From Achromobacter sp. RTa (GTDB lineage: Bacteria > Pseudomonadota > Gammaproteobacteria > Burkholderiales > Burkholderiaceae_B): DNA of 64,000 nt. Where the stretch lies: contig NZ_JPYO01000042.1 in NCBI RefSeq assembly GCF_000757485.1, positions 124,197 through 188,196 on the forward strand, given 5' to 3'. Both the position numbers and the translations under genes were made by a program. Shown here in pieces: positions 17,713 through 25,854 of this stretch. The notes below the pieces were generated by a model. The model saw only the letters and a program-made list of their open reading frames with translations. It was not told the origin of the DNA and searched no databases. How positions within the stretch are numbered: position 1 is the first letter of the stretch; every line of letters starts with the position of its first letter.

Positions 17713-18603
17713 ATGAAACTCAATACCTTGCGAGATTTCGTCGCCGTGGCGGAGCGCAATGGCGTGAGGGCGGCGGCGCGACATTTGGGATTGCCGCAGC
17801 CGGCGGTATCGCGCAGCATCCACGAACTGGAAAAGGAACTGGGTGTCACGCTCTTCGAGCGGCACGCCAAAGGCGTACGACTCACGCCCATGGGAGAGGT
17901 TTTCCTGCGCCGGGCCACTGCCGTCGGCAACGAACTCCAGCGGGCCAAGGACGAAATCGAACAATTGCGTGGCGCCACCCACGGCCGCGTGACGCTGAGC
18001 ATGTCGACGGCGCCTCACCTGGGCCTGCTGCCCGAGGTGCTGCGGGAGTTCCGCAGGCGCTACCCCGAAGTGCGCCTGGAAATCATCGACGCCGTGTATC
18101 CGCTGGTCGAGGCCTCGCTGCTGGACGGGACGGCGGATGTCTATGTCGGCCCGGTGCCGATGGACGTGCCCGGCGAACTGCAGGTGGAAAAGCTGTTCGA
18201 CAATACCCGCGTGATCCTGGGACGCAAGGGCCATCCGCTGGCACATGCGACTTCGCTGCGAGATCTGGTCGATGCGGAATGGATCACGACATCGATCACC
18301 CACAAGGCCGAAGAGGAACTGGGCCCCCTGTTCTCCAAGCATGGCCTGCCCGCGCCCAAGCTGGTGATGCGGGCCCAATCGGCACTGACGTTCCTGACGG
18401 CGCTGTCGAGTTCCGACCTGCTGATGATGCTGCCGGTTCAGTGGCTGCGCGCGCCGCTCCTGAAAGAGACATTCCAGGAGGTCAAAGTGAAGGAGCCCTT
18501 GCCTGCCCCGCCCGTCTGCATCGTGCAGCGCACGGGTTTTCCCCTAACGCCCGCCGCCGACTTTTTCTGCCTGCTGCTACGGCGCGCCGCAGCGCATATC
18601 TGA
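17713..18603 (+). CDS. LysR-family regulator of the catabolic operon
   Basis: A 296-residue LysR protein. The helix-turn-helix is at residues 3-62 (LNTLRDFVAVAERNGVRAAARHLGLPQPAVSRSIHELEKELGVTLFE), followed by an effector domain. I chose ATG 17713; an upstream start at 17647 would span the candidate operator. It diverges from the FAD monooxygenase gene. It is the last gene inside the interval bounded by the 23-base direct repeats. Confidence 0.92.
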   Translation: MKLNTLRDFVAVAERNGVRAAARHLGLPQPAVSRSIHELEKELGVTLFERHAKGVRLTPMGEVFLRRATAVGNELQRAKDEIEQLRGATHGRVTLSMSTAPHLGLLPEVLREFRRRYPEVRLEIIDAVYPLVEASLLDGTADVYVGPVPMDVPGELQVEKLFDNTRVILGRKGHPLAHATSLRDLVDAEWITTSITHKAEEELGPLFSKHGLPAPKLVMRAQSALTFLTALSSSDLLMMLPVQWLRAPLLKETFQEVKVKEPLPAPPVCIVQRTGFPLTPAADFFCLLLRRAAAHI

Positions 18604-18621
18604 ACGCGGCCCTGGCGCCGG

Positions 18622-19158
18622 TCACAGCTGCTTGTACATGATCGTGGTCCCGTCCAGCTTGCCCGCATCGCGCGGGTCGCGGCTGAACCCCGGGATCACG
18701 CCGACGGTCCGGTAGCCCATCGACGCATATAGCGGCTCCGCGCTGTCTCCGGTGCGCGTGTCCAGCGTAATCAGGCTGCGCCCCTGGCGCGCCGCCATGG
18801 CCTCGGCCTCTCTAAGCAGCGCGCGCGCGATGCCGCGGCGGCGGAAAGCCGGGTGCACCAGCAGCTTGCGCACCTCGGCGCGATGCGGCTGGTTGGGCGG
18901 CGTATCGCAATCCAGCTGCACCGACCCGGCGATCCGCCCATCCTGGCGGACCACCCACAGCATCAGCATGCCGCCCCCGACGGCCGGCAACACCTTGTCG
19001 CGCCAGAAGGCCTGCGCATCCGCCGGCTCATAGGGCAGGACGAAGCTGACGCTGGCGCCGTCCTGCACGCAGGCATGCAGCAGGCCGGCCAGGTCCGCCA
19101 ACATGGCGCCGGCGCCATCGGCCGACAGGAGGGTCACTTCATAACTCGGTTGGGACAT
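18622..19158 (-). CDS. GNAT-family N-acetyltransferase
   Basis: A 178-residue acetyltransferase. The acetyl-CoA binding motif A is VRKLLVHPAFRRRGIARALLREAEAMA (R/Q-x-x-G-x-G/A, here RRRGIA). LYASMGYRTVGVIPGFSRD forms the C-terminal strand. It starts at ATG 19158, 7 bases after the XRE/cupin gene stop, so the two form an operon. The codons for residues 144-152 are repeated exactly at 12018-12040. Substrate unknown. Confidence 0.9.
   Translation of the reverse strand: MSQPSYEVTLLSADGAGAMLADLAGLLHACVQDGASVSFVLPYEPADAQAFWRDKVLPAVGGGMLMLWVVRQDGRIAGSVQLDCDTPPNQPHRAEVRKLLVHPAFRRRGIARALLREAEAMAARQGRSLITLDTRTGDSAEPLYASMGYRTVGVIPGFSRDPRDAGKLDGTTIMYKQL
18700..18727. repeat. Right copy of direct repeat flanking the catabolic block
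   Basis: Bases 18705-18727 match 12018-12040 exactly, and 27 of 28 bases match from 18700. This copy is inside the intact GNAT gene (residues about 144-152). The two copies are in direct orientation, 6,687 bases apart, and enclose the five-gene operon, its LysR regulator and the end of the GNAT gene. Confidence 0.75.
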
Positions 19159-19165
19159 GGCGGGC

Positions 19166-19738
19166 TCACACTATGAAGAGCAGGTATCGGGCCCCGCTGT
19201 GCGGCGGGGTGGAGAATTCGCTGGCGCCGAAGAGCTGGTAGCGCAGGCAGTCGCCGGGAGCCAGGCGGTAGGCCTGGCCGTCGACGGTCATGGCCAGCTC
19301 GCCTTCCAGCATCAAGAGGTGGTGTTCCAGGCCCGGCCGAGGCGAGCGCTCGTACGAAATGCGCGCGCCGGCCGCGAGTTCGCAGGCCAGCACCTCGCCC
19401 GCCAACTGCCGAGCCGGCGGCGAAACCGAGCGGCGGCGAAAGCCGGCGCTGTCGTCCACCCATACGGCCTGCGCCTGCTGCGGCACCAGCGGCGCGAATT
19501 CGTCCTCGACCATGAGCATCAGCCGCGACATGGTCAGGCCGTAGGCGGCGCACAGCTTGCCGAGCGCGCCGGCCGTTGCGCTGACCTCGGCGTTCTCCAG
19601 CCGGGACAAGGTGGCGCGGCTGACGCCGGCGCGGCCGGCAAGCTCGTCCAGCGACCAGCCGCGCTCCTGGCGCAGCGCTTTGAGCCTGTCGGCGATGCGC
19701 CGGTCCAGCGCCGAATCCGAAAATTGAGAATTTTCCAT
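19166..19738 (-). CDS. XRE-family regulator with C-terminal cupin domain
   Basis: A 190-residue protein. The N-terminal helix-turn-helix (about residues 14-70, IADRLKALRQERGWSLDELAGRAGVSRATLSRLENAEVSATAGAL) is joined to a cupin_2 sensor domain (SYERSPRPGLEHHLLMLEGELAMTVDGQAYRLAPGDCLRYQ). Such XRE-cupin proteins usually regulate adjacent small-molecule metabolism genes. The co-transcribed GNAT enzyme follows by 7 bases. Two palindromes overlap or sit next to its start codon, consistent with autoregulation. Confidence 0.92.
   Translation of the reverse strand: MENSQFSDSALDRRIADRLKALRQERGWSLDELAGRAGVSRATLSRLENAEVSATAGALGKLCAAYGLTMSRLMLMVEDEFAPLVPQQAQAVWVDDSAGFRRRSVSPPARQLAGEVLACELAAGARISYERSPRPGLEHHLLMLEGELAMTVDGQAYRLAPGDCLRYQLFGASEFSTPPHSGARYLLFIV
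19719..19735. promoter_or_regulatory. Palindrome inside start of XRE/cupin gene
   Basis: GAAAATT, three bases, AATTTTC: a perfect 7-3-7 inverted repeat covering the first codons of the XRE gene. It shares the core GAGAATTT with the palindrome at 19738. Possibly a second operator half or an mRNA hairpin. Confidence 0.4.
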
Positions 19739-19758
19739 ATAAGAGAATTTCTCTCATA
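19738..19758. promoter_or_regulatory. Candidate autoregulatory operator of XRE/cupin gene
   Basis: TATAAGAGAA, one base, then TTCTCTCATA: a 10-1-10 inverted repeat with one mismatch. It touches the XRE start codon (19736-19738) and occupies the promoter-proximal region. It shares GAGAATTT with the neighbouring palindrome at 19719-19735. Confidence 0.5.
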
Positions 19759-19818
19759 TCAGGAAATTCGTCAAGCAGCGGCCGCGGCCCCTCTCGGGAT
19801 TTCGGCACAATAGGGGCC

Positions 19819-21363
19819 ATGCACTTGGCCAAACCTCTCATCATGACCGTCCTGACCTTGAGTTTCCTGAGCGGCTGCGGCTTGCCCTCCCTGGGCAAAC
19901 GCAGCGAATCCCGCGCCCTGACGCCCGAGGAATCGCAAGAAACCCCGCTGGGCCGGGCAATCGCGCCCTTGGCGGCCGCGCATCCCGGAAAGTCCGGCAT
20001 CCATCCGCTGCCCGATGCGTACGACGCCTTTGCTGCGCGCATGATGCTGGCGCGCGCCGCGGAGCGCAGCCTGGACGTGCAGTACTACATCTGGCACAAC
20101 GACATGACGGGCACCATGCTGCTGGAAGCCCTGCACGAGGCGGCCGACCGCGGCGTGCGCGTGCGGCTGCTGCTCGACGACAACGGCACCTCCGGGCTGG
20201 ACGACGAACTGTCCGCGCTCGACGCGCACCCGAACATCGAGGTACGGCTCTACAACCCCTTCGTGCTGCGCTGGCCCAAGCCGCTGGGCTACGTGACCGA
20301 CTTCAGCCGCCTGAACCGGCGCATGCACAACAAGTCCTTCACCGCCGACAACCAGGCCACCATCGTCGGCGGCCGCAATGTGGGCGACGAATACTTCGGG
20401 GCCGCCAGCGGCGTGCTCTTCACCGACCTGGACGTGTTGGCGATCGGCGCCGCGGTCAATGACGTTTCCGTGGATTTCGACAGGTATTGGGCCAGCGAGT
20501 CCGCCTACCCCGTGGACCGCCTGCTGAAAAAGCCCGCGCCGGGCAGGCTGGACGAACTGGAGCAGGCCGCCACGCAGGTCGAACGCTCCCCGGAAGCCGC
20601 CGCCTATGCCGAAGCCATGCGCAAGCTGCCCTTCATCAAGCAATTGCTGCAAGGCGAGCTGGCGCTGGAATGGGCCGACACCCGCATGGTGAGCGACGAT
20701 CCGCGCAAGACCCTGGGCACCGCGCCGCCCGAGGCCATGCTGCCCCATCAGCTGCAAGAAATCATCGGCGCGCCCACCTCGGACCTGGAACTGGTGTCGC
20801 CCTATTTCGTGCCCACGGCGAGCGGCACCCAGGCGTTCGCGCAGATGGCGCGGGGCGGCGTCAAGGTCAAGGTGCTGACCAACGCGCTGGAAGCGACCGA
20901 CGTGACGGTGGTGCATTCCGGCTACGCGAAGCGCCGCAAGGCCCTTCTGGCCAGCGGGGTGGAGCTGTTCGAGATGAAACGCATGTCCACCGGGGTCGAG
21001 CGCAACAAGAGCATGGGCCCCTTCGGCAGTTCCGGCTCCAGCCTGCACGCCAAGACCTTCGCCGTCGACGGCCGGCGGATCTTCGTGGGTTCGTTCAACT
21101 TCGATCCGCGCTCGGCCAAGCTCAACACCGAACTGGGGTTCGTCATCGACAGCCCCACGCTGGCCCGTCGCATTGCCGAGTCCTTCGACCGCGATCTGCC
21201 TTCCGCCGCCTACCGCGTCTGCCTGGACGACAAGGGCGAACTCTACTGGCTGGAACAGCGCGGCGGGCAGACCATCCGCCACGACACCGAACCCGGCACC
21301 ACGCTGTGGCAGCGCCTGTCGGTGTGGTTCGTGTCGCTGCTGCCGCTGGAGCCGCTGCTGTAG
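19819..21363 (+). CDS. Phospholipase D-family lipoprotein (cardiolipin synthase-like)
   Basis: A 514-residue protein with two HKD catalytic motifs: HNKSFTADNQATIVGGRN in the first half and HAKTFAVDGRRIFVGSFN in the second. They are complete (HxKx4D). The N-terminus has a hydrophobic stretch ending in lipobox LSGC, so it is predicted to be a lipoprotein facing the periplasm. ATG 19819 or 19843 are both possible starts. It could transfer phosphatidyl groups or cleave phospholipids, like ClsC-type enzymes. alkB follows after 10 bases. Confidence 0.88.
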   Translation: MHLAKPLIMTVLTLSFLSGCGLPSLGKRSESRALTPEESQETPLGRAIAPLAAAHPGKSGIHPLPDAYDAFAARMMLARAAERSLDVQYYIWHNDMTGTMLLEALHEAADRGVRVRLLLDDNGTSGLDDELSALDAHPNIEVRLYNPFVLRWPKPLGYVTDFSRLNRRMHNKSFTADNQATIVGGRNVGDEYFGAASGVLFTDLDVLAIGAAVNDVSVDFDRYWASESAYPVDRLLKKPAPGRLDELEQAATQVERSPEAAAYAEAMRKLPFIKQLLQGELALEWADTRMVSDDPRKTLGTAPPEAMLPHQLQEIIGAPTSDLELVSPYFVPTASGTQAFAQMARGGVKVKVLTNALEATDVTVVHSGYAKRRKALLASGVELFEMKRMSTGVERNKSMGPFGSSGSSLHAKTFAVDGRRIFVGSFNFDPRSAKLNTELGFVIDSPTLARRIAESFDRDLPSAAYRVCLDDKGELYWLEQRGGQTIRHDTEPGTTLWQRLSVWFVSLLPLEPLL

Positions 21364-21373
21364 GCGTCCGGAC

Positions 21374-22033
21374 ATGGCTTCGAACCTGGATCTTTTCGGC
21401 GACGACGCCCCTGGGCACAGCGGGCGGGTGGAGCTCGGCCCGCAGTCCGTGGTGCTGCGCGGCTATGCCCTGCCCCAGGTCAACGCGCTGCTGTCCGGCG
21501 TGGACGCCGTCACGGAGGTGGCGCCCTTCCGGCACATGGAAACGCCCGGCGGCTACACCATGTCGGTGGCGCTCACCAATTGCGGCCGCCTGGGCTGGAC
21601 GAGCGACGCCCGCGGCTACCGCTATACCCGCGAGGATCCCATGACAGGCCAGCCCTGGCCCGACATGCCCGCCGCCTTCGTCCAGCTGGCGCAGGCCGCG
21701 GCGGCGGAAGCCGGCTTTCCGGATTTCGCGCCGGACGCCTGCCTGGTGAACCGGTACGAGCCGCGATCCCGGCTGTCGCTGCACCAGGACAGGAACGAAC
21801 GCGACTACGGCGCGCCCATCGTGTCCGTGTCGCTGGGCATGCCCGCTGTGTTCCTCTTCGGCGGCGACGCGCGCGGCGACAAGGCCTCGCGCACGCCGCT
21901 GTTCCATGGCGACGTGGTCGTCTGGGGCGGCGTGGACCGGCTGCGCTATCACGGCGTCCTGCCCATGAAGGATCTGCCTCATCCCAGGCTTGGCAGCCGG
22001 CGCATCAATTTCACCATCCGCAAGGCGGGCTGA
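21374..22033 (+). CDS. alkB: AlkB-type alpha-ketoglutarate-dependent dioxygenase
   Basis: A 219-residue Fe(II)/2-oxoglutarate dioxygenase that reverses alkyl damage in DNA or RNA bases. HQD at residues 137-139 (LHQDRNERD) and the later His (LRYHGVLPMK) form the iron triad, and RINFTIR supplies the 2-oxoglutarate Arg residues. NRYEPRSRLSLH is typical of the family. It starts at ATG 21374, 10 bases after the phospholipase D gene, so probably in one transcript with it. Full length. Confidence 0.93.
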   Translation: MASNLDLFGDDAPGHSGRVELGPQSVVLRGYALPQVNALLSGVDAVTEVAPFRHMETPGGYTMSVALTNCGRLGWTSDARGYRYTREDPMTGQPWPDMPAAFVQLAQAAAAEAGFPDFAPDACLVNRYEPRSRLSLHQDRNERDYGAPIVSVSLGMPAVFLFGGDARGDKASRTPLFHGDVVVWGGVDRLRYHGVLPMKDLPHPRLGSRRINFTIRKAG

Positions 22034-22127
22034 ACCTCCCTGCGGGTATGAGGGTTCTCCGCGTCTGGCCGGCCGGCCCGGGCGGCTCTACGATTGCGCA
22101 CCTCTCTTTTCCGCGCCCCGGAGCCCC

Positions 22128-23123
22128 ATGCGCACAAGATCCGCCCTGGCCTTGCTCTGTACCCTGATCGCGGCCCCCGCCTGGTGCGCCGAGGCTTCCC
22201 CGCCCCTGATCGAGAACTCGCTGGGCATGGTTTTCCTGCGCATACCCGCCGGCACCTTCCAGATGGGCAGCGACGAAACGCCGGAGTCCCTGGCGCGCGC
22301 CTATCCCCTGTATCCGCCGGAACGCTACGCCCAGCTGTCCGACGAAGCGCCCGTCCACACGGTGCGCATCACGCGCCCCTTCTATCTGGAGCGCACGGAA
22401 GTCACCGTGGGACAGTTCCGCCGCTTCGTCGAGGCGTCCGGCTACGTGCCCGAATCCGAGGCCGACGGCACGGGAGGCTATGGCTATAACCCGCAATACG
22501 ACCCCGACAAGTCCGAACGCGGCGACGCTTTCGAGGGGCGCGACCGCCGCTACTCCTGGCGCGATCCCGGCTTCGCGCAGGGCGAGGACCATCCTGTCGT
22601 GAACATCAGCTGGAACGACGCCTCCGCCCTGGCCCGCTGGCTGACCTTGCGGGAGGGCAAGGTCTACCGCCTGCCCACCGAGGCCGAATGGGAATACGCC
22701 TGCCGCGCCGGCGCGCGCACCCGCTACCAGAACGGCGACGATCCCGCCCCCATCCCCGACATCGGCAACGGCTTCGATGCGCAGGCCGGGCCGTTCTGGC
22801 CCAAATGGGCGGCGTTTGCATCGGCCCGCGGGGACGGCCACGCCTTCACCGCCCCCGTCGCCAGCTATGCGCCCAACGCCTTCGGCCTGTACGACATGCA
22901 TGGCAATGCGTGGGAGTGGGTGTCGGACTGGTACGGCGAGGACTACTACGCGCGTTCGCCCACGGATGACCCGCAAGGCCCGGCGAGCGGCAATGTGCGA
23001 GTGCGGCGGGGCGGCTCGTGGCACACCTGGGCGCTCTATACCCGCGCCTCGTTCCGCAACTGGAATACCCAGGAAACCCGCTACCCCCTGGTGGGGCTGC
23101 GCCTACTGCGGGAGGCCGATTGA
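22128..23123 (+). CDS. Secreted SUMF1/FGE-sulfatase-fold protein, catalytic cysteines absent
   Basis: A 331-residue protein with a signal peptide (ALALLCTLIAAPAWCAEA) and the formylglycine-generating-enzyme fold. GMVFLRIPAGTFQMGS opens the domain, RLPTEAEWEYACRAG and GNAWEWVSDWYGEDYY follow, and it ends VRRGGSWHTWALYTRASFRNW...GLRLLRE. The position of the two copper-binding cysteines of true FGE (after GGS) holds Thr in both cases, so formylglycine formation is unlikely. It may be a binding or other oxidative protein of this fold. Start ATG 22128 begins the signal peptide. Confidence 0.85.
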   Translation: MRTRSALALLCTLIAAPAWCAEASPPLIENSLGMVFLRIPAGTFQMGSDETPESLARAYPLYPPERYAQLSDEAPVHTVRITRPFYLERTEVTVGQFRRFVEASGYVPESEADGTGGYGYNPQYDPDKSERGDAFEGRDRRYSWRDPGFAQGEDHPVVNISWNDASALARWLTLREGKVYRLPTEAEWEYACRAGARTRYQNGDDPAPIPDIGNGFDAQAGPFWPKWAAFASARGDGHAFTAPVASYAPNAFGLYDMHGNAWEWVSDWYGEDYYARSPTDDPQGPASGNVRVRRGGSWHTWALYTRASFRNWNTQETRYPLVGLRLLREAD

Positions 23124-23186
23124 CGGAAAGGCGCGGCCGTCCGGGTTAGCATAGCCGCACGCTCAACCCTCAAAGAGAATCCTGAC

Positions 23187-23573
23187 ATGCATTCGCTGGG
23201 CCGTCTCGTCCTGCTCGTGAACGATTACGACACCGCCATCGCCTTCTACCGCGACAAACTGGAGATGGAGGTCTACGCGGATCTGCCCGTGGGCCAGCAA
23301 CGCTATGTGCACCTGCGGCTGCCGGAGCAGCCGTCAATGGGCGTATGGCTGCTGCAGGCGTCGACCCAGGCGCAGCGCGACCGCGTCGGCGACCAGACCG
23401 GCGGCCAGCCGGTAGGCGTGTTCTATACCGACGACGTCGTGCGCGACCACGCCCGCTTCGCCGCCCGCGGCGTGCGCTTTACCAAGGAACCCGTCCATGA
23501 GGCCGCCGCAGTCTACGCCCACTTCATCGATCTGTACGGCAACGAATTCATGCTGGTCCAGATGAAGCAGTAG
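23187..23573 (+). CDS. VOC-family (glyoxalase/bleomycin-resistance-like) protein
   Basis: A 128-residue single VOC domain: LGRLVLLVNDYDTAIAFYRDKLEMEVYADLP at the start and HFIDLYGNEFMLVQM at the end (His and Glu metal-ligand candidates). AAAGAGAAT precedes the ATG at 23187. Members isomerise, cleave or sequester small molecules; the substrate is unknown. It is followed by an SDR gene after 56 bases on the same strand. Confidence 0.88.
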   Translation: MHSLGRLVLLVNDYDTAIAFYRDKLEMEVYADLPVGQQRYVHLRLPEQPSMGVWLLQASTQAQRDRVGDQTGGQPVGVFYTDDVVRDHARFAARGVRFTKEPVHEAAAVYAHFIDLYGNEFMLVQMKQ

Positions 23574-23629
23574 ACCGGAAGCCGCCCGCCCGATCTTTCG
23601 CCACCTTGGAATACGACCAGGAGAAAACC

Positions 23630-24376
23630 ATGTCCAAAGTCATGCTCGTCACCGGCGGCAGCCGCGGCATCGGGGCCGCCATCGCCAGGCTTGCCGCCCG
23701 GCGCGGCTACGCGGTGGGCGTCAACTACCACGCGCGGCCGGACGCGGCCCAAGCGGTTGTGGAAGAGATCCGCGGCAATGGCGGCCGCGCCGTCGCCCTG
23801 CAGGCCGACGTCTCGCAAGAAGCGCAGGTGGTGCGCATGTTCCGCACGCTGGACGAAGAGCTGGGACGCATCGACGCCCTGGTGAACAATGCGGGGATCC
23901 TGGAGAAGCAGATGCGCGTGGACGGCATGAGCGCCGACCGCCTGCAGCGGATCCTGTCCACCAATGTCGTGGGCGCCTTCCTGTGCGCCCGCGAAGCCGT
24001 GCTGCGGATGTCCACCCGCCATGGCGGCCAGGGCGGCGCCATCGTCAACGTATCCTCCGCCGCCGCCCGCCTAGGCTCGCCGAACGAATACGTGGACTAC
24101 GCCGCCTCCAAGGGCGCGATGGACACGATGACCATCGGCCTGTCCAAGGAAGTGGCGCCGGAAGGCATACGCGTGAATGGCGTGCGGCCCGGCACCATCT
24201 ACACCGACATGCACGCCAGCGGCGGAGAACCGGGCCGCGTGGACCGCCTGAAAGGCGCGATCCCGCTGCGCCGCGGCGGCACCGTGGAAGAAGTCGCGGG
24301 CGCGGTGATGTGGCTGTTCTCCGACGAAGCCGGCTACACCAGCGGCTCGTTCATCGAAGTCTCGGGCGGCAGCTGA
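23630..24376 (+). CDS. Short-chain dehydrogenase/reductase, glucose-dehydrogenase-like
   Basis: A 248-residue SDR with TGGSRGIG near residue 8, NNAG, the catalytic motif YAASK, and the C-terminal IEVSGGS. I chose ATG 23630 (MSKVMLVTGG) because AGGAGA lies 6 bases upstream; the frame opens at 23606. It may be cotranscribed with the VOC gene. Substrate unknown. Confidence 0.9.
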   Translation: MSKVMLVTGGSRGIGAAIARLAARRGYAVGVNYHARPDAAQAVVEEIRGNGGRAVALQADVSQEAQVVRMFRTLDEELGRIDALVNNAGILEKQMRVDGMSADRLQRILSTNVVGAFLCAREAVLRMSTRHGGQGGAIVNVSSAAARLGSPNEYVDYAASKGAMDTMTIGLSKEVAPEGIRVNGVRPGTIYTDMHASGGEPGRVDRLKGAIPLRRGGTVEEVAGAVMWLFSDEAGYTSGSFIEVSGGS

Positions 24377-24388
24377 GCCCGCGATGGG

Positions 24389-24907
24389 CTACTTGGAACC
24401 GGGCGAGATGACCCGGTTCTGCTCCTTGGATGCAATGCGCGCCTCGACGCGCCGCAATACGGCCAGCACGAACAAGGCCATCAGGGTGCTGACGACTGCG
24501 GTGGCTTCGCGCCCCATGCCCGCGGCCACGCCGATGGCGGCCGTCATCCAGATGCTGGCCGAGGTCGTCAGCCCGTGGATCTCGCGCTCTTCTCCGAGCT
24601 TGATGATGGCGCCCGCGCCCAGGAAGCCGATGCCCGCGATCACGCCTTGCAGCACCCGGCTCAGGTCGCCGACCTCCATGCCGCCCTGCAGGGGAACCAG
24701 CACGAAAATCGCGGCCCCCAGGGCCACCAGCATATGGGTGCGCAGGCCCGCCGCCTTGCCGCTGCGCTCGCGCTCGTAGCCAAGCAGGCCGCCCAGCATC
24801 ACAGCCATGCCCAGGCGCAGCACGATGCGCGTCGCCTCCCCCGCATCGGGGATGTCGGCAAATTCGCTCTGCACGGTGGACCAGATTTCCAGCCAGACTT
24901 CCGACAT
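24389..24907 (-). CDS. MgtC/SapB-family membrane protein
   Basis: A 172-residue inner-membrane protein with about four hydrophobic segments. The family motif LGGLLGYERERSGKAAGLRTHMLVALGAA is followed by GVIAGIGFLGAGAIIK and LTTSASIWMTAAIGVAAG. I chose ATG 24907 because GGGAGG stands 6 bases before it; an in-frame ATG at 24928 lacks one. MgtC proteins affect Mg2+ and phosphate homeostasis and ATP synthase activity in other bacteria; many are simple membrane proteins of unknown role. Confidence 0.9.
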   Translation of the reverse strand: MSEVWLEIWSTVQSEFADIPDAGEATRIVLRLGMAVMLGGLLGYERERSGKAAGLRTHMLVALGAAIFVLVPLQGGMEVGDLSRVLQGVIAGIGFLGAGAIIKLGEEREIHGLTTSASIWMTAAIGVAAGMGREATAVVSTLMALFVLAVLRRVEARIASKEQNRVISPGSK

Positions 24908-25058
24908 CGCCGCCTCCCGGGAGGACATGATGAAAGCAGCATAGCAGGGCGCGCGTGCGATCCGCCATGCCGTGTTTGCGCTGGCATACCGGGGGCAACT
25001 GGTTTACAACCTCCTGGTGTCCCGCATTGCCGCGGGAGTCAACCGACCGGAGGGTTTC

Positions 25059-25841
25059 ATGGATTTGCAGCTTGGCGGTAAACGCGTGCTCATTACGGGC
25101 GCATCCAAGGGCATCGGCCTGGCCTGTGCCGTTGCCTTCGCCCGCGAAGGCGCCGAACCCGTCCTGGTGGCCCGCGACGACGCGGCCCTGCATGCCGCCG
25201 CACAGGCCATCAGCGCACAGACCGGCAAGCAGGCCCGGGTGCATACGCTGGACCTGGCGCAGCCCGGCGCGGCGGAACGCCTAAGCAAGGAGGCGGGCGA
25301 CATCGACATCCTGGTGAACAATGCCGGCGCGGTGCCGGGCGGCGCGCTCGATCAGGTGCAGGATGAACGCTGGCGCGCCGGCTGGGAGCTGAAGGTGCAT
25401 GGGTACATCGCCCTGGCGCGCCATTACTACCCGCGCATGCGCGAGGCCGGCGCGGGCGTGATCGCGAACATCATCGGCATGGCGGGATCCGCGCCGCGCG
25501 CGGACTACATCTGTGGCGCGGCGGCCAACGCCTCGCTCATTGCCTTCACCCGCGCCCTGGGAGGCGAAGCGCCGCGCCACGGCGTGCGCGTCTTCGGCGT
25601 CAATCCCTCGCGCACCCGCACCGACCGCGTGCTGACGCTTGCGCGGCAACGCGCGCAGGCGCGCTGGGGCGATGAGGACCGCTGGCAGGAAACACTGTCG
25701 GACCTGCCCTTCAGCCGCCTGATGGAGCCCGAGGAAGTGGCCGACATGATTGTTTTCGGCGCCTCGCCGCGCGCGGGCTACCTGAGCGGAACGGTGATCG
25801 ACCTGGACGGCGGCGAGCAGTACACAAACCATGGCCGGTGA
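25059..25841 (+). CDS. Atypical short-chain dehydrogenase/reductase
   Basis: A 260-residue SDR with TGASKGIG (cofactor site), NNAG and VIDLDGG. At the catalytic position it reads ADYICGAAANASL. The Tyr is present, but the residue four positions later that is normally Lys is Ala. It therefore differs from the other SDRs here. GGAGG lies before ATG 25059. It is transcribed alone, ending at a tandem repeat. Confidence 0.85.
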   Translation: MDLQLGGKRVLITGASKGIGLACAVAFAREGAEPVLVARDDAALHAAAQAISAQTGKQARVHTLDLAQPGAAERLSKEAGDIDILVNNAGAVPGGALDQVQDERWRAGWELKVHGYIALARHYYPRMREAGAGVIANIIGMAGSAPRADYICGAAANASLIAFTRALGGEAPRHGVRVFGVNPSRTRTDRVLTLARQRAQARWGDEDRWQETLSDLPFSRLMEPEEVADMIVFGASPRAGYLSGTVIDLDGGEQYTNHGR

Positions 25842-25854
25842 ACGGCCGCCCGGC

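Noticed and set aside
19771-21375. A 534-codon frame antisense to the phospholipase D gene
   Set aside because: Low-complexity product and complete overlap with a gene whose two HKD motifs are intact.
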